Shown one piece after another: positions 1-9,561 of a DNA stretch of 64,000 bases. The stretch is from Lagierella massiliensis. GTDB lineage: Bacteria > Bacillota > Clostridia > Tissierellales > Peptoniphilaceae. Where the stretch lies: positions 1-64,000 of the forward strand of contig JAUNLT010000006.1 in assembly GCA_030532135.1 (NCBI GenBank). The letters are read 5' to 3'. A model generated the notes under the pieces. It had not been told where the DNA came from. It ran no database searches and worked only from the letters and a program-made list of their open reading frames with translations. The position numbers and the translations under genes are program-made. Each line of letters opens with the position of its first letter. The first letter of the stretch is position 1.

Positions 1-49
<49 letters not shown>

Positions 50-63
50 TACATATTATAAAG

Positions 64-85
64 GCATGTTTAACATGCTTTTTTT
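64..85 (+). terminator. Rho-independent terminator after the tRNA
   Basis: GCATGT and ACATGC form a six-pair stem around a three-base loop, followed by a run of seven T. It closes the tRNA transcript. Confidence 0.75.
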
Positions 86-120
86 ATTGCACAAAAAAGT
101 GTAAAATCATATGTGAAAAA

Positions 121-151
121 TCTCAATCAAAATATAAAAAATTGATTGAGA
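121..151. repeat. 10-bp perfect inverted repeat upstream of the ABC-F gene
   Basis: TCTCAATCAA and TTGATTGAGA face each other across an 11-base A/T loop, about 50 bases before the ABC-F start codon. No T-run follows on the + strand, so it does not look like a terminator for rightward transcription. It could be an operator or a leader hairpin; some ABC-F genes are controlled by leader attenuation, but no leader peptide is evident here. Confidence 0.5.
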
Positions 152-201
152 AAATATATAAAATTTAATTAAATACAGTCAAAAATTTGTAGGAGAGTTA
201 T

Positions 202-978
202 ATGTTAAGTGTAAATAATTTATCAATATCATTTCCAGATAAAAAATTATTTGAAGACGTAAATTTAATCTTCAATGATGGAAATGTCTATGGTGTAATA
301 GGAGCAAATGGTGCAGGTAAATCAACTTTTTTAAAGATTTTAAATGGTGAAAAAGAACCTACTACAGGTAATGTTTCAATGGGTAAAGAGGATAGGCTTA
401 GTAAATTAAATCAAGATCACTTTGCTTTTGAAAAGTATAAAGTATTGGAAACTGTAATAATGGGAAATAAAGAACTTTATGATATTTCTGTTGAAAAAGA
501 TAAGATTTATTCTAAGGATAACTTTTCTGAAGAGGATGGAATTAGAGCGGCAGAGTTAGAATCAAGATTTGGTGAACTTAATGGATATGAAGCAGAGGGT
601 GAAGCTTCTACTATTCTTCAAGGTCTTGGGATTGAAACGTATAAACACGATTTATATATGAAAGATTTAATCGAAGCGGATAAAGTAAAGGTACTTTTGG
701 CTCAAGCTCTATTCGGAAAACCTGAAATACTTTTACTGGATGAGCCTACAAATGGTATTGATTACAAGGCTGTAATATGGCTTGAAGAGTTTTTATTTAA
801 CTTTCAAGGTATAGTTATAGTTGTATCCCATGATAGATATTTTTTAAATGAAGTTTGTACACATATGATTGATATTGACTATGGAAAGATAAGAATGACT
901 GTAGGAAATTATGATTTTTGGTATGAATCTAGTAAACTTGCCGAGAAGATGATTAAAGAATCTAATAAGAAAAAATAA
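202..978 (+). CDS. N-terminal half of the ABC-F protein (258 aa)
   Basis: This is the part translated if the TAA at 976-978 terminates. An AGGAG site lies just before the ATG. It contains the complete first ABC domain: Walker A at about residues 34-42, degenerate signature near 154-158, Walker B near 176-186, H-switch near 210. It ends at the start of the inter-domain linker. Alone it would be a single ABC domain without the partner signature motif needed for a complete ATP site. Confidence 0.7.
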   Translation: MLSVNNLSISFPDKKLFEDVNLIFNDGNVYGVIGANGAGKSTFLKILNGEKEPTTGNVSMGKEDRLSKLNQDHFAFEKYKVLETVIMGNKELYDISVEKDKIYSKDNFSEEDGIRAAELESRFGELNGYEAEGEASTILQGLGIETYKHDLYMKDLIEADKVKVLLAQALFGKPEILLLDEPTNGIDYKAVIWLEEFLFNFQGIVIVVSHDRYFLNEVCTHMIDIDYGKIRMTVGNYDFWYESSKLAEKMIKESNKKK

Positions 979-1119
979 GATAAAATTAAAGAATTAGAAG
1001 ATTTTATTAGAAGATTTTCTGCAAATAAATCTAAATCAAGGCAAGCTACTTCGAGGAAAAAGCTTTTAGATAAAATAAGTTTAGATGACATTTCTCTTTC
1101 TCTGCGAAGATATCCATTT

Positions 1120-1791
1120 GTGGGCTTTGAACTTTCAAGGGAACCGGGTAATGAAATTTTAAATATTGATAAATTAACTATAACTGGGGAAGATAGAGTT
1201 TTATTAAAGGACTTCTCATTGAGAGTTTTAAAAAATGAAAAAATAGGTTTTGTTGGAAATGAGATTGCTATAACAAAATTTTTTGAAACAATTACAGGTA
1301 ATAATAAAGATTTTAAAGGAGATTACAAGTGGGGACAAACCATATCCTACGACTATTTTCCTAAGGACAATACAAAATTTTTTAATACTGAAGGTAAAAA
1401 TCTAGTGGATTGGTTAAGAGATTTTTCTAAAGAACAATCAGAGATATTTATTAGAGGATTTTTAGGGAAGATGTTGTTCTCTGGAGATGAGGTGCTTAAA
1501 GATTCTTCTGTGCTATCGGGAGGAGAAAAGGTTAGGATGATGTTTTCCAAAATGATGATAGAGCCTAGAAATATGCTTATTTTTGATCAACCTACTAATC
1601 ATTTGGATTTGGAAAGTATTGAATCTGTGAATAATGGTCTAATAGCTTTTAAAGGTAATGTATTGTTTACATCTCTTGATCATCAATTTACATCATCTGT
1701 AGCAAATAAAATAGTAGAAATATTTGATGATGGAACCTATAGGATTGAAGATGGAAGTTATGAAGATTATATTAGTAAATATCTTAAATAA
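1120..1791 (+). CDS. C-terminal half of the ABC-F protein (possible GTG restart, 223 aa)
   Basis: The frame has been open since 979; GTG at 1120 is only the first usable start, and no ribosome binding site precedes it, so independent translation is doubtful. It holds the second ABC domain, with LSGGEKVRMMF and DQPTNHLDLESIES. The stretch NNGLIAFKGNVLFTS resembles the YbiT/YkpA branch of ABC-F. Walker A and the H-switch are degenerate. Confidence 0.45.
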   Translation: MGFELSREPGNEILNIDKLTITGEDRVLLKDFSLRVLKNEKIGFVGNEIAITKFFETITGNNKDFKGDYKWGQTISYDYFPKDNTKFFNTEGKNLVDWLRDFSKEQSEIFIRGFLGKMLFSGDEVLKDSSVLSGGEKVRMMFSKMMIEPRNMLIFDQPTNHLDLESIESVNNGLIAFKGNVLFTSLDHQFTSSVANKIVEIFDDGTYRIEDGSYEDYISKYLK

Positions 1792-1909
1792 TTTAAAATT
1801 GAAGCTTTAAATTTAGTCAATAAATATTTTTCTTTTACTAGAATACTAAAATATCCTCTTATTATTCTATCTATGGTAAAATTAAGATAGTAAAAATAGA
1901 GGTGGTAAA

Positions 1910-3190
1910 ATGATTAGATTTTCTAAATTGGATAAACATTTAAAAGAATACTTGATACTTAGTTTACTTGGAGTATATCTTATAGTCTCTGCCTTTTTTT
2001 ACAGTAGCCCTTTGGAAATCTTTAGGGGAATGAGGACTATTTTGTTTTCACCAAGTAATTTAACTACTGATTATATAGAAATTGCCAATTTAGGAGCTGC
2101 TATATTCAACAGCGGCATAATGACCTTATTGTCTATTTTAATTGCTAGAAAATCAAAAGTCCTTGTTAATGGTCCATTATTAGCAGGCATTTTTATAGTT
2201 TCAGGTTTTTCATTTTTTGGTAAAAATTTACTCAATACAATACCAATAACCATTGGAGTCTATTTGTATGCGAAATCAATTAAAATGCCTTTTAAAAACT
2301 ATGTTTTACCTGCACTTTTCGGTTCTTCTTTAGGACCTTTGGTAAGTGAACTTGCATTTGGAATGGGTTTAGGAAGAATTAAAGGTATAATATTAGGATA
2401 TCTTGCAGGTATTTTTGTGGGATATATAATACCTCCACTTGCTCAAACATTTTTAAGATTTCATAGAGGATTTAGTTTATATAATGTAGGATTTACTGCT
2501 GGAATTATAGGAATGTTTATAACTGCAACTTTTAAGATGTTTAATATTAATATAGTTACTGTAGATTATATTTCAGAAGGTAATAATTTAAAACTTTCCA
2601 TATTGTTATATCTAGTATTTTTTTCAATGATTCTTATAGGAATTTACAAATGCGATGATATTGTTACTGAATATAGGAATTTAATGAAAAACACTGGTCA
2701 GCTGGTAGCGGATTTTTTTGATTTATATGGACATGGCGTTACGATGGTTAATATGGGGGTTATGGGTATTATATTTACTACTTTCATATTGATAATTGGT
2801 GGAGAGTTATCAGGACCGGTTGTGGGTGGAATATTGACAGTAACAGGTTTTTCAGCATTTGGTAAACATCCAAAAAATACTGTTCCAATACTTGTAGGGT
2901 GTAGGATTGCAGCGCTATTAAACATTTACGATGAAAATTCTGCAAGTTCTCTTATGATTATTTTATTTGGAACAAACCTTGCACCTGTAGCTGGTAAATA
3001 CGGTTTTATCCCAGGGGCTATTGCAGGATTTGTACATGTGGCAGTGGTATCTAATCTTGCATATCTACATGGAGGACTTAATTTATATAATAATGGATTT
3101 GCCGGAGGATTTGTAGCAGGCACATTAGTGCCTTTATATGATTCAATTATTTTGGCTTATAAAAGGAGGACGGAAAGTGCTGGAGAATAA
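1910..3190 (+). CDS. DUF1576-family polytopic membrane protein
   Basis: A 426-residue, strongly hydrophobic protein with many membrane segments, matching by recall the DUF1576 family of Clostridia, whose function is unknown. It has an internal duplication: GIFIVSGFSFFGK then NTIPITIG in the first half corresponds to GILTVTGFSAFGK then NTVPILVG in the second, and HRGFSLYNVGFTAG corresponds to HGGLNLYNNGFAGG. Two homologous halves suggest a pseudo-symmetric carrier or channel fold, which is inference. GAGGTGG precedes the ATG. The stop codon lies inside the next gene, so the two are translationally coupled. Confidence 0.75.
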   Translation: MIRFSKLDKHLKEYLILSLLGVYLIVSAFFYSSPLEIFRGMRTILFSPSNLTTDYIEIANLGAAIFNSGIMTLLSILIARKSKVLVNGPLLAGIFIVSGFSFFGKNLLNTIPITIGVYLYAKSIKMPFKNYVLPALFGSSLGPLVSELAFGMGLGRIKGIILGYLAGIFVGYIIPPLAQTFLRFHRGFSLYNVGFTAGIIGMFITATFKMFNINIVTVDYISEGNNLKLSILLYLVFFSMILIGIYKCDDIVTEYRNLMKNTGQLVADFFDLYGHGVTMVNMGVMGIIFTTFILIIGGELSGPVVGGILTVTGFSAFGKHPKNTVPILVGCRIAALLNIYDENSASSLMIILFGTNLAPVAGKYGFIPGAIAGFVHVAVVSNLAYLHGGLNLYNNGFAGGFVAGTLVPLYDSIILAYKRRTESAGE

Positions 3191-3518
3191 TGCAATAATC
3201 TCAAATAATATTACCATTTCCCTATTGTCTTATATGTATAGGAATGGTGTTAGAGATATAAGTGTGCGCATTAAGAATGAAGAAGAAAAAATAGTCATAA
3301 TTGCAGAAGGAAAGACAAATAAAGAGCCTGAAGATATAGACGAGCTAAATAGACTTTTAAATAACGAAAGACTTCCCTCAATAGCTGGATATTATGGAAA
3401 TATGTTAGGGATTAGTGAAGATGTAAATGATATTAATCTTTTAAGTTCTCTAGTTGATGAAGGAATGATAATATATCACGATAATATACTTTCTTTTTAC
3501 GCATCAAGATTTATATAA
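3177..3518 (+). CDS. Hypothetical small cytoplasmic protein coupled to the DUF1576 gene
   Basis: I do not recognise this 113-residue soluble protein. The frame is open from 3138, but GTG at 3177 is the better start: AAGGAGG ends seven bases before it, and it overlaps the end of the DUF1576 gene by 14 bp. The sequence (VLENNAIISNNITISLLSY...) has no signal peptide or membrane segment and looks like a mixed alpha/beta fold. The overlap suggests a function tied to the membrane protein, but nothing shows what it is. Confidence 0.7.
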   Translation: MLENNAIISNNITISLLSYMYRNGVRDISVRIKNEEEKIVIIAEGKTNKEPEDIDELNRLLNNERLPSIAGYYGNMLGISEDVNDINLLSSLVDEGMIIYHDNILSFYASRFI

Positions 3519-3580
3519 TGTAGACATTTTGTAGACTTTTCAGGTAATCCTTCATGTTATAATTCTAGTAGGAGGTAATT

Positions 3581-4543
3581 ATGAACAGAAAATTAAAAAA
3601 ATTTTTAGCAGGAATATTTGCATTTAGTATTTTAATCACAAATTCAAAGGTGTTAGCTGCTGAAATTGATACAGAAGTTATAAATGAAAGATGGGGAAAA
3701 CCAACATTTGCCTATGGTGAAAGTCTAAATGAAGATCAAAAGAATAAAACAATGAAACTTTTAGGAGTTAAAGATCCAGAGAATGTAAATTCTGTAAAAG
3801 TTACTTACAAGGATCTTGTAAACTATATAGGAGGAGATCTTTCTAATCCTGCTAATATGATATCTTCAGTACTTGTAACTAAGGAAAATGAAGGTAAAGG
3901 TGTTGAAGTTGACATTAAGACACCAGAAAACATTACTCAAATAACTAAAGAACAATATAGAAATGCTGCCTTAACGGCAGGGGTTGAAGATGCTACAATA
4001 CTTGTTGGTGCAGTAAGACCTGTTACAGGAGAATCTGCCTTAACAGGTGTTTACAAGGCTTTTGAAGCCAATGGAGAAATACTTGACAAGGAGAGAATGG
4101 AAGTAGCTCAAGAGGAACTAGATACTGTTAATGAAATATCTCAGGAAAATAAAGATAAAAAAGACTTTAACTCTACTAAACTAGATGATGCAATTACAGA
4201 TATTAAATCTAGTTTAGGTGAAATAAAGTCAAATCAAGATAAGACTCCTACTCTTGAAGAAATAAGAAGAGTTGTTGAAGAATCATTGGTTAAATACGAT
4301 TTGGACAAAGTAGTGACTCAAGATCAAATAGATAAATTAATCTCTTATTTTGAAAAATACGTAAACACAGATGCTATAACATCTGAAGAGGTTGCAAAAC
4401 AACTCAAAAAATGGGGTGGAGCAATTCTCGATGGGGCAAAAGAAGCTTATAATGAAGCAGAGAAGAGTGGATTACTGGATCAAATATCAGCTTTTTTAAG
4501 AGACTTATTCAATAAAATAGTAGATGGTATCAGAAATAATTAA
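3581..4543 (+). CDS. Secreted DUF1002-domain protein
   Basis: A 320-residue exported protein with an N-terminal signal peptide (basic MNRKLKK, hydrophobic core, cleavage probably after VLAA). The mature part matches by recall the DUF1002 family (Bacillus YpuA-like, function unknown): YGESLNEDQKNKTMKLLGV, then a segment with AALTAGVEDATILVGAVRPVTGESALTG. The last 130 residues are charged and helical and end in an amphipathic stretch. GGAGG precedes the ATG, and a TATAAT box at 3558-3563 suggests its own promoter. A strong terminator follows. Confidence 0.8.
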   Translation: MNRKLKKFLAGIFAFSILITNSKVLAAEIDTEVINERWGKPTFAYGESLNEDQKNKTMKLLGVKDPENVNSVKVTYKDLVNYIGGDLSNPANMISSVLVTKENEGKGVEVDIKTPENITQITKEQYRNAALTAGVEDATILVGAVRPVTGESALTGVYKAFEANGEILDKERMEVAQEELDTVNEISQENKDKKDFNSTKLDDAITDIKSSLGEIKSNQDKTPTLEEIRRVVEESLVKYDLDKVVTQDQIDKLISYFEKYVNTDAITSEEVAKQLKKWGGAILDGAKEAYNEAEKSGLLDQISAFLRDLFNKIVDGIRNN

Positions 4544-4555
4544 AAAATAAGACAG

Positions 4556-4595
4556 AAATTAAAATATGCCGATTTCGGCATATTTTAATTTGTTT
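4556..4595 (+). terminator. Terminator after the DUF1002 gene
   Basis: A perfect hairpin with a stem of about 17 pairs (core ATGCCGA/TCGGCAT), then TTTGTTTT. It separates the DUF1002 gene from the uvrB promoter. Confidence 0.75.
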
Positions 4596-4609
4596 TAAAA
4601 TAGCCTATT

Positions 4610-4638
4610 TTTACAAGTTATTCATTCAATGATATAAT
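4610..4638 (+). promoter_or_regulatory. uvrB-uvrA promoter
   Basis: TTTACA (4610-4615) and TATAAT (4633-4638) are separated by exactly 17 bases. The LexA-like box lies just downstream. Confidence 0.75.
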
Positions 4639-4643
4639 ATAAT

Positions 4644-4656
4644 CGAACAATTGTTC
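4644..4656. promoter_or_regulatory. LexA (DinR) operator of uvrB
   Basis: CGAACAATTGTTC contains the GAAC-N4-GTTC palindrome of Gram-positive LexA boxes. It starts six bases after the -10 box and lies before the uvrB ribosome binding site, the position expected for SOS repression. LexA itself is not in the window. Confidence 0.8.
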
Positions 4657-4670
4657 ACAAGAGGTGGATT

Positions 4671-6638
4671 ATGGAATTTAAAATACATTCAAAGTTTAAA
4701 CCTACTGGCGACCAACCTGAAGCAGTTGCTAAGATTGTAGATGGAATAAATAATAATATGAAAGCGCAAACTTTAAAAGGTGTTACAGGATCAGGGAAGA
4801 CTTTTACTATGGCAAATATTATAGAAAAAGTTCAAAAACCAACACTGGTAATAGCTCATAATAAAACTTTAGCTTACCAGCTTGCAGGTGAATTTAAAGA
4901 GTTTTTCCCTGAAAATGCAGTTGAATTTTTTGTATCATATTATGACTATTATCAACCTGAGGCCTATGTGGTTCAGTCTGACACATATATTGAAAAAGAT
5001 AGCTCTATAAATGATGAAATAGATAAATTGCGTCACTCAGCTACAATGGCATTATTTGAAAGAAGAGATGTAATTATAGTCTCTTCTGTGTCATGTATTT
5101 ACGGTTTGGGAGACCCAATAGATTATGAAAATTTAGTAATATCTTTAAGACCTGGGATGATTAAAGATAGAGATGAAGTTATGAGAAAGCTAATTGATAT
5201 TCAATATGTAAGAAATGATATTAATTTTGAACGTGGCACTTTTAGAGTTAGAGGAGACAGTTTAGATATTTTTCCAGCATCTCAAGACGAAAACTCTGTT
5301 AGAGTTGAATTTTTTGGAGATGAAATAGATAGAATTACAGAAATCAACTCGCTTACTGGAGAAATTATTGCAGAAAGAAACCATATAGCAATATATCCTG
5401 CTTCTCACTTTGCAACTTCGAATGAAAAGGTAAAGAGAGCTTTAGTTACAATAGAAGAAGAATTAGAAGAAAGAATAAAATACTTTAAAGCAAGAGATAA
5501 ATTTCTAGAAGCTCAAAGAATAGAACAAAGAACTAGGTATGATTTAGAAATGCTTTCAGAAATGGGATTTACTACAGGTATTGAAAATTATTCAAGACAT
5601 TTAAGTGGAAGAGCTCCGGGATCAAGACCATATACTCTAATAGACTACTTTCCAAAAGACTTTTTAACTATTGTCGACGAATCACATGTTACTTTACCCC
5701 AAGTAAGGGGTATGTATGAGGGAGATAAATCTAGAAAGACTAATTTAGTAGAATATGGTTTTAGACTTCCTTCTGCACTAGATAATAGACCACTTAAATT
5801 TAAAGAGTTTGAATCTATGATGAATCAAATATTATTTGTATCAGCAACTCCTGGAGATTATGAAAAAGAGCATCAAGAAAAAGAAGTAGAACAAATAATA
5901 AGACCTACAGGTCTTTTGGATCCTGTAATCGAAGTTAGACCGATTAAGGGACAAATAGACGATTTAGTAACAGAAATTTTCAAAAATATCGAAAAAGATG
6001 AAAGAGTTTTAATAACTACTTTAACAAAGAAGATGGCAGAGGATTTAACTAAGTATTTGGAAGAACTAGATATTAAAGTTACTTATCTTCATTCGGATAT
6101 TGATACTCTCGAAAGAATGGAAAAGATTAGAGATTTGCGCCTTGGAAAGTATGATGTACTTGTGGGCATTAACCTATTACGAGAGGGACTGGATTTACCA
6201 GAAGTTTCTCTAATTGCAATTTTGGATGCAGATAAAGAAGGTTTCTTGCGATCAGAAACTTCTCTTATACAGACAATAGGAAGAGCAGCACGAAATGAAA
6301 GAGGAAGAGTTATTATGTATGCAGACAGAGTGACAAGGTCTATGAGTAGTGCTATCTCTGAAACTAAGAGAAGAAGAGAAATTCAAGATGAATATAATAA
6401 GAAACATGGAATAACACCTACTACTATAAAAAAAGACATTAGAAAACTTATTGCTGTTACAAAAGTTGCTGAAGAAAACAACCTATACAAAGTAGACAAG
6501 GATGAAATTACCCCTGAGGACATTAAAAAAATCATGATAAATTTGGAAGAAGAGATGTACAAGGCTGCAGAAGTGCTTGATTTTGAGAGAGCTGCTGTAC
6601 TTCGAGATGAATTAAATAAATTAAAGAGGGAATATTAG
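4671..6638 (+). CDS. uvrB: UvrB, excinuclease ABC subunit B
   Basis: UvrB is the DNA-damage verification helicase of nucleotide excision repair; it is loaded by UvrA and recruits UvrC. The 655-residue length is normal. Visible are the Walker A motif [10 protein letters not shown] near residue 39, the [11 protein letters not shown] beta-hairpin region, the DEAD-like motif VDESH, helicase motif VI (QTIGRAARN) and a C-terminal UVR domain ([19 protein letters not shown]). GAGGTGG precedes the ATG. It lies 8 bp before uvrA and is probably induced by DNA damage through the upstream LexA box. Confidence 0.97.
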   Translation: MEFKIHSKFKPTGDQPEAVAKIVDGINNNMKAQTLKGVTGSGKTFTMANIIEKVQKPTLVIAHNKTLAYQLAGEFKEFFPENAVEFFVSYYDYYQPEAYVVQSDTYIEKDSSINDEIDKLRHSATMALFERRDVIIVSSVSCIYGLGDPIDYENLVISLRPGMIKDRDEVMRKLIDIQYVRNDINFERGTFRVRGDSLDIFPASQDENSVRVEFFGDEIDRITEINSLTGEIIAERNHIAIYPASHFATSNEKVKRALVTIEEELEERIKYFKARDKFLEAQRIEQRTRYDLEMLSEMGFTTGIENYSRHLSGRAPGSRPYTLIDYFPKDFLTIVDESHVTLPQVRGMYEGDKSRKTNLVEYGFRLPSALDNRPLKFKEFESMMNQILFVSATPGDYEKEHQEKEVEQIIRPTGLLDPVIEVRPIKGQIDDLVTEIFKNIEKDERVLITTLTKKMAEDLTKYLEELDIKVTYLHSDIDTLERMEKIRDLRLGKYDVLVGINLLREGLDLPEVSLIAILDADKEGFLRSETSLIQTIGRAARNERGRVIMYADRVTRSMSSAISETKRRREIQDEYNKKHGITPTTIKKDIRKLIAVTKVAEENNLYKVDKDEITPEDIKKIMINLEEEMYKAAEVLDFERAAVLRDELNKLKREY

Positions 6639-6646
6639 GTGATTAA

Positions 6647-9463
6647 TTGAGTTTAGATAAAATAGTGATAAAAGGTGCAAAAGAAAATAATTTAAAAAAT
6701 ATAAACTTAACTATACCAAGAGATAAAATGGTTGTAATAACAGGACTTTCTGGATCTGGAAAGTCTTCTCTTGCCTTTGATACAATTTATGCTGAGGGAC
6801 AAAGGCGATATGTAGAGTCTTTGTCTAGTTATGCAAGGCAGTTTTTAGGTCAAATGGAAAAACCAAATGTGGAATACATTGAAGGGCTTTCCCCTTCGAT
6901 TTCAATAGATCAAAAAACTACAAGTAAAAACCCAAGATCTACCGTGGGAACAGTAACAGAAATTTATGATTATTTAAGACTGCTATACTCTAAAGTTGGA
7001 ACTCCATATTGTCCCGTTTGTGGAAAGGAAATATCTAGTCAGACCGTAGATCAGATGGTGGATAAGGTTATGTCTTATCCTGAAAGAACAAGACTTCAAG
7101 TACTTGCACCTGTTGTTAAAGGGAAAAAGGGAGAACATAAGAAACTTCTGGAAAATATGAGAAAAGAAGGATATATTAGAGTGGTAGTAGATAAAGAAAC
7201 TCATGATCTTTCAGAAGATATTAATTTAAATAAAAATAAAAAGCACGATATAGATGTAGTTATAGATAGAATAATAGTAAAAGAAGGAGTTGAGTCAAGG
7301 CTCTCGGACTCAATAGAGCAAGGCTTAAAACTTGCAGATGGTGTTATAAAAATATCTATAATTGATAAAGAAGAATTTGTTTTAAGTTCAAAACTTACAT
7401 GTCCCGATGGACATGTTTCTTATGAAGAAATAGAGCCTAGATCTTTTTCGTTTAATAATCCGTTTGGAATGTGCGACGAGTGTAACGGTATAGGTCATCA
7501 TTTAAAAATTGATCCGGACTTAGTAATCCCAAATTACAATTTATCTCTGGATCAAGGAGCGATTGATCCGTTTGCAAGCTCTAAGCCAGAAACCTATTAT
7601 TTTGAAATATTTAAAGCTATACTAAAACAGTATGATTTTCCTACTGATAGACCGTTCAAAGAAGCTCCAAAAGAAATGATAGAAGATATATTGTACGGAA
7701 CTGAAGAGGAGTTAACATTTTCATTTGATAGTCACTTTTCAGGATGGAAAAAGTATCGTGGGAAATTTGAAGGAGTTTTAAAAAATCTTGAAAGAAGATA
7801 TGCCCAAGCTTCAGATAATATGAAAGATAGAATATCTGAATATATGACTGAAATACAATGTTCTAAGTGTAAAGGCAAAAGACTAAAAGATAAGTATTTG
7901 TCTATAAAAATTGCAGATAAAAATATTATTGATATTACTGATATGGCTATTACAGATTCTTTGGACTGGTTTAATGAACTTAAACTTTCAGGTTCAAAAG
8001 AAGTAATTGCTCATGATATTGTAAAAGAGATAAGAAATAGATTGAAATTTTTAGACGATGTAGGCTTAGGATACTTGACTATGTCTAGATCATCAGGAAC
8101 TTTATCAGGTGGAGAATCACAAAGAATTAGACTTGCGACTCAAATTGGATCTGCACTTGTGGGAGTAGTTTATGTGCTAGATGAACCAAGTATAGGACTT
8201 CACCAAAGAGATAATTATAAATTATTAGAAGCACTAAGGGCTTTAACAGATATTGGGAATACCTTAATAATTGTAGAACACGATGAAGATACCATGAGGA
8301 TGGCAGATCACATAGTCGATATAGGACCTGGAGCAGGAGTTCATGGTGGAAATGTGGTAGCTGAGGGTACTATAGAAGATATTGTAAAAGTTAAAGATTC
8401 AATTACTGGACAATATCTATCTGGAGAAAGAAAAATTAAAGTTCCGAATAATAGACGGGAACCAAAGGGATATATAAAGTTAAGAGGGGCAAGAGAAAAT
8501 AATCTTAATAATATAGATGTGGATTTTCCATTAGGTGTTTTAACTTGCGTTACAGGTGTTTCTGGTTCAGGAAAAAGTTCCCTTGTAAATGAAATTCTTC
8601 ACAAAATTCTTGCAAAGGAACTTAATAGAGCAAAAGCAAAACCTGGTAAATTTAAAGACATTGAGGGATTAGAACATTTAGATAAGGTTATTCAAATTGA
8701 CCAGTCTCCAATTGGAAGAACTCCAAGGTCTAACCCTGCAACTTATACAAAGGTGTTTGATCATATAAGGGATTTATTTGCATCTACTAATGAAGCTAAA
8801 ATCAGAGGATATAAAAAAGGGAGATTTTCTTTTAATGTCAAAGGAGGTAGATGTGAAGCTTGTAAAGGTGATGGAACAGTAAAAGTGGAAATGCACTTTT
8901 TACCAGATATTTACGTACCTTGTGAAGTTTGTCATGGAAAGAGATATAATAGAGAAACCTTGCAAGTAAAATATAAAGGAAAGAACATTTACGATGTTCT
9001 TGATATGACTGTTGAAGAAGGAGTAGAATTTTTTAAAAACATTCCAAGCATTCAAAATAAATTACAAACTTTAAATGATGTAGGTTTGGGATATATAAAA
9101 ATAGGGCAACCGTCAACTGAACTATCAGGAGGAGAAGCTCAAAGAGTAAAACTTGCAACAGAATTATCAAAAAGATCTACTGGAAAAACCGTATACATTC
9201 TTGATGAGCCTACAACGGGACTTCATACAGCGGATATTCACAAATTAGTAAAAGTCTTAGATATGCTTGTAGAACAAGGAAATACAGTTATTGTAATTGA
9301 ACATAATTTAGATGTTATAAAGACGGCAGATTACATTCTAGATTTAGGTCCAGAAGGAGGCAATGGAGGAGGAAATTTAATAGCAAAAGGAACTCCAGAA
9401 GAAGTTGCCAAAACTAAAGGTTCATTTACAGGAGAATTTCTAAAGGATATTTTGAATAGATAA
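6647..9463 (+). CDS. uvrA: UvrA, excinuclease ABC subunit A
   Basis: UvrA is the damage-scanning ATPase of nucleotide excision repair. The 938-residue protein has two ABC modules: Walker [11 protein letters not shown] near residue 33 and [10 protein letters not shown] in the second half, signatures LSGGESQR and LSGGEAQR, and Walker B VLDEPS and ILDEPT. Cysteine pairs of the zinc modules are visible (CPVCGKE, CDECNG, CEACKG and CEVCHG). It starts with TTG at 6647, eight bases after uvrB, with an AGGTGA site overlapping the uvrB stop, so the two genes form an operon. Confidence 0.97.
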   Translation: MSLDKIVIKGAKENNLKNINLTIPRDKMVVITGLSGSGKSSLAFDTIYAEGQRRYVESLSSYARQFLGQMEKPNVEYIEGLSPSISIDQKTTSKNPRSTVGTVTEIYDYLRLLYSKVGTPYCPVCGKEISSQTVDQMVDKVMSYPERTRLQVLAPVVKGKKGEHKKLLENMRKEGYIRVVVDKETHDLSEDINLNKNKKHDIDVVIDRIIVKEGVESRLSDSIEQGLKLADGVIKISIIDKEEFVLSSKLTCPDGHVSYEEIEPRSFSFNNPFGMCDECNGIGHHLKIDPDLVIPNYNLSLDQGAIDPFASSKPETYYFEIFKAILKQYDFPTDRPFKEAPKEMIEDILYGTEEELTFSFDSHFSGWKKYRGKFEGVLKNLERRYAQASDNMKDRISEYMTEIQCSKCKGKRLKDKYLSIKIADKNIIDITDMAITDSLDWFNELKLSGSKEVIAHDIVKEIRNRLKFLDDVGLGYLTMSRSSGTLSGGESQRIRLATQIGSALVGVVYVLDEPSIGLHQRDNYKLLEALRALTDIGNTLIIVEHDEDTMRMADHIVDIGPGAGVHGGNVVAEGTIEDIVKVKDSITGQYLSGERKIKVPNNRREPKGYIKLRGARENNLNNIDVDFPLGVLTCVTGVSGSGKSSLVNEILHKILAKELNRAKAKPGKFKDIEGLEHLDKVIQIDQSPIGRTPRSNPATYTKVFDHIRDLFASTNEAKIRGYKKGRFSFNVKGGRCEACKGDGTVKVEMHFLPDIYVPCEVCHGKRYNRETLQVKYKGKNIYDVLDMTVEEGVEFFKNIPSIQNKLQTLNDVGLGYIKIGQPSTELSGGEAQRVKLATELSKRSTGKTVYILDEPTTGLHTADIHKLVKVLDMLVEQGNTVIVIEHNLDVIKTADYILDLGPEGGNGGGNLIAKGTPEEVAKTKGSFTGEFLKDILNR

Positions 9464-9492
9464 AAGCTTTCTCAAAAGAGAAAGCTTTTTTT
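9463..9492 (+). terminator. Terminator of the uvrBA operon
   Basis: An 11-pair stem (AAAGCTTTCTC / GAGAAAGCTTT) with an AAAA loop, followed by a T-run. It begins at the uvrA stop codon. Confidence 0.85.
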
Positions 9493-9510
9493 ATATAAAT
9501 TAGTTTTAAT

Positions 9511-9539
9511 TTTACACTGATTATTTTTTAATCTATAAT
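9511..9539 (+). promoter_or_regulatory. Promoter of the GtrB-like glycosyltransferase gene
   Basis: TTTACA (9511-9516) and TATAAT (9534-9539) with a 17-base spacer, just upstream of the gene at 9562. Confidence 0.7.
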
Positions 9540-9561
9540 AAGAGGATAGTGGAGGTGTGTT

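Larger units (their letters stand above)
202..1791 (+). pseudogene. ABC-F ATPase (YbiT/YkpA type) interrupted by an in-frame TAA
   Basis: ABC-F proteins are soluble tandem ATPases that act on ribosomes. The reading frame is open over about 529 codons, the usual length for this family, except for one TAA at 976-978; the frame does not shift. The linker after the stop (KIKELEDFIRRFSAN, then SRQATSRKK) is typical ABC-F linker. Domain 1 has an intact Walker A (GANGAGKST), Walker B (LLLDEP) and H-switch (SHDRYF), but its signature is degenerate (LIEAD for LSGGQ). Domain 2 has an intact signature (LSGGE), but its Walker A is lost (VGNEIAITKF), its catalytic Glu is Gln (IFDQPTNHLD) and its H-switch is SLDHQF. 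One composite ATP site is thus intact and the other wholly degenerate. The gene may be inactivated, read through, or affected by a sequence error. Confidence 0.8.
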
